Shown: piece by piece, positions 12,590 to 25,175 of the stretch | How the letters are laid out: every line of letters starts with the position of its first letter | Numbering within the stretch: position 1 is the first letter of the stretch | Assembly: GCA_030068075.1 (NCBI GenBank) | Contig: CM057826.1 | Span: forward strand, 76,667,312-76,731,311 | Reading direction: 5' to 3' | Length of the DNA: 64,000 nt | Source: Paguma larvata | Lineage: Eukaryota; Chordata; Mammalia; Carnivora; Viverridae | The notes under the pieces: model-generated | Databases searched by the model: none | What the model saw: the letters and a program-made list of their open reading frames with translations, nothing else | Told to the model about the DNA's origin: nothing | Program-made: the position numbers and the translations under genes

Positions 12590-13330
12590 TCAAGAAAGTT
12601 TTGACTTCAAAAGATAACATCAAGAAGTAAAGACAACCCACAAGATGGGAGAAAATATTTGCAGATCATACACCTCACAAGGGACTTGTATCTAGAATAA
12701 TAAAGAACTCTTGCAACTCGAGAATAAAAGACAAATACGTCAATTAAAAATGAGCAAAAGATCTGAGTAGACATTTCTCCAGAGAAGACATACACATGAC
12801 TAACAAATACATGGAAAGGCGGTCAATATCTTTAGCCATAACGCAAATGCAAATCAAAGCCCAATGAGATGCCACTTCACATTATGCTAGGCACAGGCAT
12901 AGGACAGCTAGAACCAAAAAGTTAGACATAATAAATGTGGGAAAGATGAAATTGGAACCTTCGTACCCTGCTGGTGGGAATATAAAATGGTACAGCTGTG
13001 TTGGAAAATAGTCTGACTGTTCTTACAAAAGCTAAACGTAGAGTTAACAAATGACCCAACAATTCCACTGCTCGGTATGAAGCCAAAATAATTGAAAATT
13101 TATGTCTATACAAACACTTGTACATTAATGTTCTTGGCAGCATTTTTCAAAATAGCCAAAAAGTATGAATGACATAAATGTTCATCGAAGAAGCCAGTTA
13201 CAGAAGACCATATGTGGCATTATTCCATTTATATGAAATGTTCAAATTAGGCAAATCCATAGAGAAAGTAGTTTAGTGGTTGCCTAAGACTATAGGTAGG
13301 GAGGAGTGGGAAGTGACTGCTCTTAGATAG
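12590..13330 (+). mobile_element. Old L1 (end of ORF2 and 3'UTR)
   Basis: Sense L1 sequence with recognisable ORF2-end phrases (for example AGACATTTCTCCAGAGAAGA, CTGCTGGTGGGAATATAAAA and ATTCCACTGCTCGGTATG), followed by 3'UTR. Many indels show it is ancient and inert. Confidence 0.85.
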
Positions 13331-13399
13331 AGGGCTTGTTGTTAGGTGAAAAAAATATTCTAGAATTGACCATGGGCACTCTGAGAATATCCTAAAAAC

Positions 13400-13570
13400 C
13401 ATTGTCTCTGTGATTGGGCAAGTTGCTTAACTCCCTGGCTTCGTTTTCTCCTTTGTAAATTGAGGAGACAGGTACCACCCTCTTAGGGTTATTGTGAGAA
13501 AAAGGTGAATTAACACACCAAATGTGATTTGGACAGGAACTGGTACAAAAAAGCACTAAGGATATATTTG
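13400..13570 (+). mobile_element. MIR
   Basis: MIR core: GGGCAAGTTGCTTAACTCCC, CTCCTTTGTAAATTGAGGAG, TTAGGGTTATTGTGAG. Confidence 0.65.
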
Positions 13571-14169
13571 CTATTACTATTAGATAAGAGTTGTGAAACT
13601 TTAATGTCATGCGTATCACATGCAAAAAAAAACAAAAACTTAGACTTGCAAAGTATAATGAGAAACCAAAAAATTTTACGATGCTGATATATTCCAATCC
13701 GATAATGTAAAATAATGACATCCTGAGTAAACCGGGTTTTTGATGTTGATATTTAAGTCCTGCATCAGTTGGGGCCTAGCTAGGCCAGGAAGTGTCAGGG
13801 ATGGTGGGCCCTGCTCCAGGCTCTGAAAACCAATCATAGTTCCTCTTCTGTAAAGGTCAGAAGATACAAAAGATATTTTTAGAAATTATCTCTAGCTGGA
13901 ATTTTTGACTGACCTCCTCTTTCTAGGGAGATGTTTACACTCCCGAAAATTCTGATTCAGTTTTTCTTCTCCTTTCGTTATTTCTAACAGCTATGCTAAA
14001 ACACAGCCTGTCTAAGGTTCATTCCCATTAAATGTGTCCTTCAGGTTTTTGTTTGTTTTTGAACATAAGAAGGTACTGGAATATTTATGCAGAAAATTAC
14101 ACTTTTCTGTGATTCTTGGCTGACTCTGGGATGACTCAGATGCTTATTTCCTCCCTCTGGCTGATAGCT

Positions 14170-14330
14170 GCCAGCGCCGGCTGTCAGTCAGCAACATTTG
14201 TGGAGTGCCCATGGCGCACAGAACACCAACGAGCACTAAAAACAGAACAGGAGCTACAGTTTTGCTCTTAAGGTGCTTACAATACATTGAGCCAGTCAGG
14301 ACAAGCACACAGGGTATATACGTAATGCAT
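14170..14330 (-). mobile_element. L2 relic
   Basis: Reversed L2 3' end: CAACATTTGTGGAGTGCCCA then CTTAAGGTGCTTACAATACA. Confidence 0.6.
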
Positions 14331-15657
14331 AACACATGACACAGAAGTATGCATATGTACCAGCAGGACCAGTCTGGGGCAAAATTGATGAGTGGGCGTC
14401 TCTGAGTTCTGCTAGGTCCTATTTTCCATTTTCCTTCAGCACTTCTAGGTGCTGCTTCACACAGTCAACAAATATTTATCAAATGCTATCTGTATACTAC
14501 ACCCTTGAGTGAGTGACAGATAGTGCCTTTCAGAGCTTCCTACCAAACCAGTATTTTCTGGACTACTGCCCTTATTCCCAAACCCTCCCACGCCAGTCCT
14601 TTCTCCCAGGTTTAGGTTTCTCTCCCTCTCTCTCCTCTCTCTCTCTCTTTCTCCTTAGAGCTCTTTTCTCAGCTACCTATAAAGAACTAAGTATTAATTT
14701 AAAAAAAATTAAAAAGTCACACTAAAGCATGACTAATGAGTTACAATATAATACTTTAACTTTAATTAGCCCAGAGGAATGGATCTGTAATGGTGAAATT
14801 ATGAAAGAAAAGGCAACTGGATAAGAGAAGATGTGTTTTGAAAAAAAAGGTCTAAGAGGTTTCCTTTTTGAAATGGCGTTTTTTAGATTGGGATTTGCAA
14901 GGCCAACACTGCAGGTGTTATTTCTACCTAGGTCCTCAGTGAGATGGAGGAGACAATAGATAGTATATTCCCCGTGGCCTGAAAGTCCAAACAGCGAGCC
15001 TTGCCAGAGAAAGTTATCTGAAACTAGGAGAATAATATACTTTTTCTACCAGGTAATGGTTTTCCTAGACCATAGAACATTATTTTTAAAACAATGCTTT
15101 GAAAAAGAAAAATATAAAATAAAGTAGTGGTTTTGCTCAGTAACATCAAAACAGTTGCCTGTAGATAAGGCACAAGTTAGAATAAGAATAAAAATATACA
15201 AAGCTTTATTACTGAGACTCTCTCATTAACCAACAACTTATTCATTGTTGTTTAAATAACCTACTTTAGTCCCTGAGTGTAAGTTGAATTAATTTGCCCA
15301 GGATATAGGGTCTAACTCCTTTGGGCTCTGTCTGGTTCACATGAATTGTACATAGTTGTTTCAAACCAGAACTTTTATCAGCTTGAGTATCTGTACCTGT
15401 TTACCCATTGCCAGCTTAAAAAGCTCTGTTTATTTGTAGATGTAGTCTTTGGGCCTACATCTGGAGCATGGATAGAAAGGAAATAAAAGCATATGCTAAT
15501 AGCCTTGTGCCATGAAGACAGTTGTTTCTCTTTCAGAAAAAGTTCTCCAACCCCCATCCCTGCCTCTTTCCATGTTTGAGAGTTTAGAGTCTTCTCCCTA
15601 TCCTTTTCCCAACTCAACCTCAAAATAATAGAAATGAGTTAGAATTTCCAAGCTCAG

Positions 15658-15882
15658 GGCGCCTGGGTGGCTCAGTGGGGTCAGCTTCCCACTAAGGCTC
15701 AGGTCATGATCTCAGCCCTCTGTTCCTGGGTTCTAGCCCCGCATCAGGCTCTGTGCTGACAGCTCAGAGCCTGGAGCCTGCTTCAGATTTGTGTGTCCCT
15801 CTCTCTGCTCCTCCCCGCTTGTGCCTTGTCTGTCTCTGTCCCTCTCTCTCTGTCTCTCTCAAAAAATGAACAACCAACCCAA
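15658..15882 (+). mobile_element. Felid SINE
   Basis: Head GGCGCCTGGGTGGCTCAG, CT-rich middle and A-rich tail. A 16-bp duplication with one mismatch (GAATTTCCAAGCTCAG against GAATTTTCAAGCTCAG) flanks it at 15642-15657 and 15883-15898. Confidence 0.95.
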
Positions 15883-16027
15883 GAATTTTCAAGCTCAGTT
15901 TACTAGAAAATAGTTTTTAATGAGAAATACGGTTTTAAAACCAAAAAAATAATGCCTTAAAAATCATGTTTTGTATGCCTTAAGTCTTTTCATAGACAAT
16001 TTACTCTGCCTACTTTAAAATGGGGTT

Positions 16028-16254
16028 TGGGGGCACCTGGATGGCTTAGTTGGTTGGGCATCTGACTTCAGCTCGGTCATAATCTCACGGTTCATGAGTT
16101 TGAGGCCCATGTGGGGCTCTGTGCAAACAGCTCAGGAGTCTGAAGCCTGTTTCAGATTCTGTGTCTCCCTCTCTCTGTGCCCTTCCCTGGCTTGTGCTCT
16201 GTCTCTGCCTCTCTCAAAAATAAATACACATTAAAAAAATTTTTTTTTGATGAA
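16028..16254 (+). mobile_element. Felid SINE, first of adjacent pair
   Basis: Head GGGGGCACCTGGATGGC, full body with TTCAGATTCTGTGTCTCC and tail TCAAAAATAAATACACATTAA. AAAATGG-type target copies lie on both sides, and a second SINE follows within about 20 bp. Confidence 0.92.
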
Positions 16255-16269
16255 ATAAAATGGTTTTTA

Positions 16270-16480
16270 TAGGGACGCCTGTGTGGCTCAGTCGGTTAAG
16301 CACTTGACTCTTGGTTTCAGCTCAGGCCATGATGTCACCATCCTTGAGTTCGAGCCCCACATCAGGCTTAGCACTGCTGGTGCAGAGCCTGCTTGGTATT
16401 CTTTCTCTCTCCCTCTCCATCTACCCCTCCCCTGCTCTCTCTCGCTAATTAAATAAATAAACTTTGAAAAAATAAAATAA
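16270..16480 (+). mobile_element. Felid SINE, second of adjacent pair
   Basis: Head TAGGGACGCCTGTGTGGCTC, body with TTGAGTTCGAGCCCCAC, tail AATTAAATAAATAAAC. It is followed by AAATGGGGTTTG, a further copy of the first element's target site. Confidence 0.92.
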
Positions 16481-17369
16481 ATGGGGTTTGTAATTGTAAC
16501 TGAGGTATTGTTTATACAACTACACATGGTATTAGCATGGGAATCTCCTATGCAGAAGCATGAACCCGAAATGAGGAATTGAAAGAAAGAAAAATGCATA
16601 ATTCAACAGAGGGAGGCATGAACTTTGAAGTGTGGGCAATCATATGTGTAAATACCTAAAGGTAAGAATTAATCATGTGCCGAGAATAGAAAACTAGTAT
16701 CTTAACTTTATCTGGGAACGTGGTAGAAGACAAGAACTTGCAGATAAAGTGAAAAAAGCCGCAAAAGATCTTGAAGTTATCATTGCGAAGTAAAGTTTGC
16801 ATAAATGATTGAAACATAGATACTTTTTCTTACCTTGTTAAGTCTGCATTTTTCAGACTTTCTGGCCATTTTTCCCTATGAACATTGGGAGAATTTTCTG
16901 ATTTAAATCCTAAACAAATGATGTGTTTATACTGCTACCTTCCTGATACAATGTTAGGCATTCCACAACTTTATTTTTGAGAAATCAATACTATGAAGTC
17001 AATATTGCAAACCAATTTCCATCCTAAGGAGCCTCTTATGCAAAAGTGTTAGGCATTTGCACATTGGAAAATAAATTATTATAGCTTCTGGGAATATGCT
17101 AGACTAGGTACCTTGACTGACCTTCTTGCTAAGAATAATTAAAAATGTAGAATAAAATATATTTTTTAATTGTATGAATGTATGGATGACTTGGAAAGCT
17201 AGTGAGAAATAGTCATGGATCAAAAAGTAATTGAAGGCAGGAACCCTGAGGGGTAAGCAGAAAGCCGAAGTCAGTGTTCACCTTAAGGGCATCTGAAGCT
17301 CTGGTTTTTATGCCTTTGAGAGTGGAAAGCACAGATGGGAAAGCTTGAGCTTGCCCAAGTTGGGAAACA

Positions 17370-17530
17370 TAATAGGAAACAAAATTCAAGGATAGCCTGT
17401 ATACGAAAGACTCATTTAAAACTAAATATAGAAAAATTCAAAGTAACAGGGTACAGAAAGATGTATCAAGCAAATACCAATCAAAGGAAACTAGCGGCAT
17501 ACCGGGGAAGCTGTACTTTACTGGGAAAAT
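17370..17530 (+). mobile_element. Degenerate L1 ORF2 fragment
   Basis: A short open segment reads KFKVTGYRKMYQANTNQRKL, resembling the L1 ORF2 phrase around 'KVKGWKK...ANGNQKRAG'. Edges are not defined. Confidence 0.45.
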
Positions 17531-20116
17531 GTTACTAGATATAAAAGATTAACACTTGGTACTGACAAGCACAGGATACATGGGTAAAAAGAAAGTGAAT
17601 AAACATCCCCTTTCGGGAAGATCATCTGGCTCTGTCGAAGTATTAAATTACCTAAAACACACATGTGCTTCAACTCAGCTTACCTACTTCCTTCATAATA
17701 TTTTTCACCATTTCTTCCTTATGATATGGAAACATGACTTTGATGAGATCATGATTTCAGGAAGCACACAATATAACAGATAAATGATTTAAAGCCTATA
17801 AATGTAAAAGCTGTAAACCATTACATGCTGAGATGAAAGACAGTGGCACATGGTTAAATGGAAGAAAGAAGGTCAATAATGAATCTAAGGGGTGTTGCAG
17901 AGTAAAAATGTGGCCATTTTAAATAACCTCGTGTTTGGTAGACATCAATGTTCAACTGGAAAACTAGCTTCCATGACTCTTTGGAGGTCCTCCTTGTAGT
18001 TAGGATGGAATGAACCCCGCCCCCACTCAAAACAAAACAAGACGAAAACCCAGGAACTTCCCTCAAATAATCAGATCTCTTATTGCTTGCTTCTCTGGAA
18101 CCTCAAATAGGCTGTGTCATTACACAGCAAGGAATGAAATGCAGAACTATATACATGAGGAAGGACAAGAAATTCCTATCATGGTGGTAAACCAGACTCT
18201 TGAGAGCTGAAGTCTCCCCTACACAAAACCTAAAAGGGAGCAAGACATTGGTTCTGGGCACCTATGAGCTGGGAGATTTCTCATTCTGAGTGGGCTTCGG
18301 ACACTACAAAATTCTCTCGAGACTCTGCTGGCATTCAGCGAGGTATGGAGTTGTATCTGGTCTTTCCATCTTCTATTCATGATCTTGTATATAACTTTTT
18401 CACAACTTGTGTGTTCATTTTGGGTAAAACTAACTTTAGCCAAGTCTTAGTTTGTGTTGGGGGTTTGGCATCTACCATAAATGTTTTGAAATACTACACT
18501 AAGTACAATACACCTCTTTAAAAAAAAACTTATTTGTTAAGACATTATTGGCACAGTGATTCTCGTGTTCATTCTCAACAATTAATTAAACTGCTACTTC
18601 TACTACCACACCTACTTCTGTACTCAATTTTTAAGAATCTGAGAAGTTACAAATGCATATAAATAAGGAACTGAAAGGAAGAGATTAAAAAACTTGGAAA
18701 TTTATGATAACTATGTAAAAGAAAGAACTTGACTTATTTATGAAAATAAATACAACAGCACAGATCTACCAAAACTCATACACGTATTGCTACTTACTAT
18801 ACATATTATTTGGTGGAACAAAAATATTCTTTACTCTTCAGTTTCTTTATTTAAAAGTACACATAATTCCAGAGTGATATCACATGTTATACAGACCTTG
18901 GTCGGCCGATGACTGAGTCAAATCTACTCAAAGATGCTTCAAAGAGTCCAAGAAATGATTTGAAAACAAACTTAACAAAATGTATATTGGGTCATGCCCA
19001 TGGACCATCCCAACTGTATCTTGACTTTGACTGTGGAACCAGAGAAAGATCTATAAACCATCAAGCTATCAGTCCAAATGGATTACATAACACCCACCCC
19101 AGCCTAGCCTCAACAGCTCAGCTTCCCTTAATTGACCAGATAAGTCAATCATCTGTATATTGATTTAAATATTTCTGGAATGTGTTTATATCTTCATATC
19201 GATTCATACATGGGAGCATGAATTTATTAACTGTACTACCTGTATTTAGAGTGGTGTTTCTGTATTCATTCCAAATACCTTATTAAAACATTTAAAAGAA
19301 GCAACTAGAGAAGCATTTCATGGATCAAGAGTTTCTCTTAAAATATGAAGAAATGCTAAAACTGGGTTATAAAATATGATTATTCATTGGAATACTTACA
19401 TTAAACCATGAGTTAACCAGAAATATACACAGTACAGTCTAATTTTGCAATTTTCCAAAGATATATTAAAAATACATTAGTGTATAGGTTAAGGCATTGA
19501 GGTATTACTTTTCTCTCCCGCGCCTTAGTGACTGCAGATTTTGTTGCCTGTGGAGATGACCTCAGAAGCCTGTCTCTGAGGCTTTTTAGGAACGTGAGGC
19601 TCAAGTCAAGCAGCCCTCCTGGCTTCACTGATAAACTCTGACACCTAGTTGCTAATAATCTGAGATTTGATGACAAATTCTCCATGTTCCTGATCCTTAT
19701 ACTTCATAATTTGATTCAGATTTTTCATGAATGATAAAAATTAAATGAACTATTCAGGTTGAGATGAAGGAGGAAGAAAGCGACGAGATGAAGGGATGCA
19801 AATGAAAGACTTAAAAAAAAAAGAATTTGACTATGTTTCCTTGAAGATAAAACTGTTTGGGCAAACTCCAGGTTACTAAGCAAGATTAGAAAAAGCATCA
19901 AAGAAGCAAAAAAATGCCATGATGTAAGGCAATGTTGATAGCGCGTGGTGTAGCTAATCTATTACAGCTATGTCTATACATCTATATCTCCATCTCTACA
20001 TATCTCCATTATTCCGGAAGTCTACATTCAAATAGGCTACTGATTGGCCTTCCCCTGCCTCAACATCATACATCTGTCAGCTAGAAACAACAGCTGAGAG
20101 CAGGCAGCTGTGCTAG

Positions 20117-20122
20117 TTTATT
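20117..20122 (-). terminator. Possible poly(A) signal of former ERAP2
   Basis: An AATAAA hexamer on the minus strand lies about 84 bp past the ERAP2 stop codon. It is the nearest such hexamer downstream. Such hexamers are common by chance in AT-rich DNA. Confidence 0.3.
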
Positions 20123-20205
20123 TGTTGAGGCTTTTTCCTGGGTTAGGCAAAATATTCAGGACATTGACTTGAGTTTTGCCGACTTCATGACCACATCCAA
20201 TGTCC

Positions 20206-20346
20206 TCAAATAACCAGTAACCAAGTCCTCAGAGTGGGAAGTTTCTTCTCCAGCCACTTAATATTTTTGGATATGGCTTCCAGGATAATTTGAAAAATAT
20301 TCAGTCGTGATCCTTGGGCCTTAAGAGATTCAAAGAACAGTCTCAC
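20206..20346 (-). pseudogene. ERAP2: ERAP2 pseudo-exon 19, terminal exon (frame intact)
   Basis: After acceptor CTATTTTTCAG, 46 codons read [20 protein letters not shown], then [20 protein letters not shown], then TWLLVI, ending in TGA at 20208-20206. Human ends [20 protein letters not shown], so this is the true C-terminus, one residue shorter. No lesion is present in this exon. Confidence 0.95.
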
Positions 20347-20499
20347 CTGAAAAATAGGCAAGAAGAAAATTACTGGCATAGTTCATAAAACACTCCCTCT
20401 TGCGAAGGGTTTCAAAACAGCTTGCAAATTATACAAACACCAGAATAATAATGTCTCTGCTAACCTCTAAATGGTTATTTTCTTCTTCTCTTTTTGTGT

Positions 20500-20640
20500 C
20501 TCACTTTATCTTCAAATAGCTAATGTAAGACGGAAATGATAAATCCTCACCTTACAAGTGAGCACACCGGATAAAAACTTTAAGTGGTCAAACTAAGTCA
20601 TACAGTAAGTTGTGAGCCAGGATTTAAGTTCTAGAATTTT
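20500..20640 (-). mobile_element. MIR, reversed
   Basis: Reversed MIR blocks: CTCACCTTACAAGTGAGCAC, CATACAGTAAGTTGTGAGCC, AGGATTTAAGTTCTAG. It lies about 150 bp upstream of ERAP2 pseudo-exon 19. Confidence 0.6.
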
Positions 20641-21015
20641 GAGTTTCTTTAAAGGATGAATTATTCAAAATTTATTTTGGAAAGATGCAAAACATTAGAA
20701 TGCTTTATAAAAAAAAGTGAAATTACCAACAACAGTAGTTTTGTTAAAGGACCTATAAGTATTCTTCAAAACTTCAGCATAGTCACTTCTGTGATGATGT
20801 AATATGCAAGAAACAATATGCAAGGACTCATGTCTGGAGGGTAATTTTTATTTTGAATGCTGTAAACACCTTTAAGAAGTTCTAGACCTGTCTGTTCTGT
20901 TTACTTGCTACGTGACATTGGAAAAACTACTTATTTTCTTTTAATAAAATGAGAACTCTAGACCGGATTATATCTAAATTTGTACTTAGTTTTATAACTT
21001 GGACATTTATTTTTA

Positions 21016-21253
21016 TTTTTATTTTTTAAATTTTATTTATTTTGAGAGAGACAAAGAGTATGTGTGCGAGTTGTGGAAGGGTAGAGAGAGGGAGAGAGAA
21101 CCCCAAGCAAACTCTGTGCTATCAGCACAAAGCCCAATGTGGAGCTCGAACCCACAAATTGAACCCATAAACTATACCCACGAACTGTGAGACATGACCT
21201 GAACCGAAATCAAGAGTCCAACACTTAACTGACTCAGCCACCCAGGCGCCCCT
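21016..21253 (-). mobile_element. Felid SINE, longer variant
   Basis: Reversed SINE ending CCACCCAGGCGCCCC. It has extra sequence in the tRNA-related part with repeated AACCCA-type units. A 13-bp perfect duplication (ACATTTATTTTTA) lies at 21003-21015 and 21256-21268. Confidence 0.9.
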
Positions 21254-23198
21254 GAACATTTATTTTTAAATTGTTAGCAGTAAAGAGTCACAAACCTCTT
21301 GTAACTCATCCTTGAAAGAGAAATGAGATATTGTGCCAAATATTCTCATGGCAAAGGAGCCCAAGTCAAATCTGAAGATAAAAAGGAAACCCACAAATTT
21401 AATACAAATACCAGCCTTATGTTTATTATGTCATATGTTTTTAAAATATGTGGTATTCATGACTGTATGATAAGTTTGTACATTATAATGTATACTATTA
21501 ATACCATCAAATAACTTATTTATCCAGTAAAATCCCAAAGCTATGAAATGTAACAAATTTGACCATTAGATAAAAATGTAGATAAAATCTTTTTTAGGAA
21601 CTGTGACTAGTTTATTCAGAAATGTTTATGTTTAAATTTATGTTTATGCTGAAAGCAGCATTGTCTATATTTTTTTATTATGCACTCCATTGGTAAAGAC
21701 TTTTTGTCTAAGAACCTCCCAATATACATATTTTTATTTATGAATTATACGCATGTACAATGTTGTAGGTTAAAAAGAAAATTTAATAGCTTAAGAACTA
21801 GTATATGTAGTAATATCTCTCCTTGCCCTCTAAGTTACTATTGCCTTGTACACTTCCCCATCCCATATTTGGAAATCCACTGCATTTATACAGTGTTTTG
21901 GAGGCTATTTTATAGAACCATCATTTACAGACACAGATTGTATCCTTCACCCTGGTGTCTTATACAGAGAATTTGTACCATAAGTCAAAGGGAATCATGC
22001 TGAAAAGCAGAGCACAGATACATTCCAGAAATGAGTCCAAGTCTAGGCTGTGAACATGGTCAGGCAGGAGGATCACTTGTAGTGACAAAGGAAATCTATG
22101 GCATTGCAGAAAAAGTCTCATCATTTCAGGAGGGAACTGACAGTTATGCAAAGAACCCAACCAATGATTCCTATAGAATTTTAAGGAAATAAGCATACAC
22201 AAACACATTTTATATTATATATTTCTTATATATATTTGTATATATTATATATAACATGGAAATAATACATTTATATATGTATATAAAAGCAGTTTCTCTT
22301 TGGTCCCATGTGAATATCAATCCCTTAAAGGTCTGGGAGAGGTATGAAAATGCTCTTTCTGCTTACACAAGGCTTTATGGAGGACTCTGAGTCCTTCATG
22401 GCTAACAAATGAGAGGGAAGAGGAACTGGGGGTGACTGGAATCACAGACACAAACTGACACAACGATGAACAGAGCAAACTGCGCAGCTCTGGGATTCAG
22501 GTATTGTCCATACAGTTTGTACGTGACATTTTGGATATGGATGAAGAATGACTGAGCGCCTTAACAGGCGTTTGTTGTGAGAGGAAGCAAAGCCAACCTG
22601 TACCTTCCAATGAAGTTGAATATTGGTTCATTCTGGGGGATATTTTAGGCCAAGGAGCATGCTAGAGTGAGCTCTGATTCTCCCAAAAGTTGAAACCCCA
22701 GAAAAGACTCGGAGCCAATCTAGTTTAGAAGGGCAGACTCCCCAAACACTTCAAGTAAGATTTCTTTCAGCCCCTCTAAGCTCTCTACTGTGCCACTTCC
22801 CCAGGAGAACAAAGAATGGGGATTAGCTCTCATCAAAATTCCTGAAATTTCCCTCTAGAACAAACCACATTAACAAAGCAAGTCAAATGTGTCTGATGCA
22901 CGGTATATGGCTTCGCTTCACAATGTATGGGTTCTTCTGAGCTGGCGAGGAAGCTAGGAGTGTGATGCAGGGGGCTGTGACTGGACTTAACTCACTTCCC
23001 ATTCATTTCTCATTCCTCTCCCTCACACCTCGACAGAGTAATTTGGCCTATCTCGTTTTCAAACTAACAGAGTTCATCAAACTATCTGGGAACAAGTAGG
23101 GTATTCATATGCTTTCGAGGCCACATCATTATACTTGATTTCAGGTGACTGAGCCATCTAGGTGGAGGAACACGCATTGGATATAAATGAATAGCAAC

Positions 23199-23300
23199 TT
23201 TTTAAGGAGATGCTCCTTTGGATTTCTGGAGATGGCATGAAAAAGAGGCACCAGCTTCTGTGTCTTGATCACTTTTCCGCCCATTCTTAGTTCAATTCAT
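23199..23300 (-). pseudogene. ERAP2: ERAP2 pseudo-exon 17 with internal deletion
   Basis: After acceptor TTTCTTCAG the second codon is TGA (human Leu). The exon then reads IELRMGGKVIKTQKLVPLFH, AISRNPKE and HLLKK. Human has [28 protein letters not shown], then fourteen further codons before HLLKK. About 39 nt (13 codons, including the LAWDFVRENW helix) are gone in frame. The donor GTTGCT is weak. Confidence 0.9.
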
Positions 23301-23521
23301 CTGAAGAAATAAAGACAATTTGACTTCTCATAGTATGTGTTATGTAATGGAAATTACCTCAGGCTACCAATATATTAAAGAGAATAGAAGAAAAAGATGC
23401 ATGATATTATAATTTACCAAACAGTAATAAATTCTTTACTGGCTAACATTTTTAATATTCCAGTTGAAATTTTAATTTTTTCTGACAGTAATTTTATTCA
23501 CATTATTTCAAAGAATTTTAA

Positions 23522-23740
23522 AGTAAAACTTTTTGATGTTTATTTTTGAGAAAGAGAGAGAGAGACAGAGCGTGAGCAGGGGAGGGCAGAGAGAAAGAGA
23601 GAGAGACACAGAATCCAAAGCAGGCTCCAGGCTCTGAGCTGTCAGAACAGAGCCTGACCCAGGGCTCGAACTCATGAACCATGAGATCACAACCTGAGCC
23701 GAAGTCAGAGCCTTAGCCGACTGAGCCACCCTGATGCCCC
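23522..23740 (-). mobile_element. Felid SINE between exons 16 and 17 of ERAP2 pseudogene
   Basis: Complete reversed SINE. A 14-bp duplication with one mismatch (TCAAAGAATTTTAA against TCAAAGAACTTTAA) lies at 23508-23521 and 23741-23754. Confidence 0.95.
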
Positions 23741-24605
23741 TCAAAGAACTTTAATTAGCATCTCGTACAATATCTTATATACAAGAACGTAATTTTGTGG
23801 TATTTTTTTCTCCAAGGTTTTAAAAGTACAACGTAGGCATTTGTCTAGTATCAGTCACCTTATTAATAACTAGGATATACCTGTTTTCACTATTTGCATT
23901 TTGTCAGTATATATTTTGGGGAAGTAAAGTCAAAGCAAATCAAATCCTGATTCAACTATTTTATGCCTTCGAAATTAGTGGCCAATATTTTAGTGACTTC
24001 GTTGAATTTGCATCAGTTTACTTTTAACAATTTAGTTAAATTAGTGCACTTACTTCATTAACTTTTTCTGTTGTTTTCTAGTTAACCATTTATACAGAAT
24101 TTTGCTTTTTTCAGCACCTGAAATTGACAGTCCATATTACTCTAAAAGGTAATTCCATCCTATTGTTGTTTGAGCACCTACGGAATATATGATCTTTTAA
24201 ACATCTGTTGAAATGCTATAATAAAAAGAACAGAAGTGAAAAAAAGTCCTATGAAACAAAAAACTCTTTTTTCTTATTACAATTTTAAATTGCTATAACA
24301 GAATGACCCCTGAGTTATTTTCAGTACTTAATGTGTTAAACCTTTTTTCTGTCAAACTTATAAAATTATTCTATGTAACTTTACTTTCCAAATTATGTGT
24401 GGGTTTTTTTTTCTACTGATGATAAAATATTAGCAGAGAATAATCATAAAATTTTAACTTACTCAGAGATGAAAATAGAAACTTTATGGAATCAATAAAT
24501 ACAAGAGATGATTTTTGACTTACAAAAGCAGTGGTTTATATAGAATTCTAGAATTGAATGTGTATTAGTGCTATGTGATCTTTTTTTAAAAACATACTTA
24601 CTTCC

Positions 24606-24699
24606 TCAGATGACTCTTAGATAGTCTTCTTAGAGAATAATCTTAATTCCCACATTAAGACTATTCTCTAAGAAGACTATCTAAGAGTTAGTTATCTGA
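24606..24699. repeat. Long near-perfect inverted repeat (hairpin)
   Basis: Arms of 34 nt at 24614-24647 and 24654-24687 are reverse complements with one mismatch and flank a 6-nt loop (TCCCAC). Outside them TCAGAT and ATCTGA also pair, with a few unpaired bases between. It lies between ERAP2 pseudo-exons 17 and 15. It could be a MITE-like relic, a replication-slippage palindrome or a hairpin RNA source. No family is recognised. Confidence 0.9.
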
Positions 24700-24999
24700 T
24701 TCTCTGTAGAGAAAACTATACAGTCTAGAAAACTGTAATTTAGCACAATTGATTAGGTTCAGTCATTTTATAATTTGTAAAACTGATGAGATATAATAGA
24801 AGTATTTTTCTGTCCACATAAAGAAGAAACGACAATTTTGGGGTTTTATTGCCCTATAGAATATAGTTTGATTCTAATTTGGTTTATGGTTTTTAATTCC
24901 AAATATTGTTAGATCAATAATAACGTATTCATTTTGATAGCTCAGAAAAACAACAGAGAAGTAGGGATGGGGCAGGAAATTTGCATTTCTTATGCAGTG

Positions 25000-25175
25000 A
25001 CCGTATGGTAGGGATTGTACTAGTCTCCGTACATCATATTTAACTGACAAAGCTACCTAGTGAGATCGTTATTATCCTGATTTTTAAAAAGTGGAAATAA
25101 AGCTTGGAAAGGTTAAGCAATTTGCCCAAGGTGACATAACTAGCCATTTTGAAAATGAGATTTAAACCTATTATT
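25000..25175 (-). mobile_element. MIR, reversed
   Basis: Reversed MIR: GTTATTATCCTGATTTTTAA, GGTTAAGCAATTTGCCCAAG, GTGACATAACTAGCC. Confidence 0.65.

Larger units (their letters stand above)
8641..20116. other. Intergenic interval between ERAP2 pseudogene and LNPEP
   Basis: About 11.5 kb without a recognisable gene. Contents: L2 (8820-9230), MIR (10450-10560, 13400-13570), SINEs (11703-11918, 15658-15882, 16028-16254, 16270-16480), an unnamed ancient repeat (12134-12555), old L1 (12590-13330 and about 17370-17530) and L2 (14170-14330). The 18000-20000 part is AT-rich and shows nothing I can name. The spacing of about 13 kb from the ERAP2 stop to the LNPEP ATG is close to the human arrangement. 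Confidence 0.7.

Noticed and set aside
19413..19685. 90-codon minus-strand frame considered as a second ERAP2 or LNPEP C-terminus
   Set aside because: The true ERAP2 terminal exon is at 20206-20346. This frame shows no M1 C-terminal pattern.
21955..21985. A 'FDLW' reading after CTGCTTTTCAG, considered as ERAP2 exon 18 (FDLGSYD)
   Set aside because: Similarity ends after three residues, with no support from the rest of the exon.
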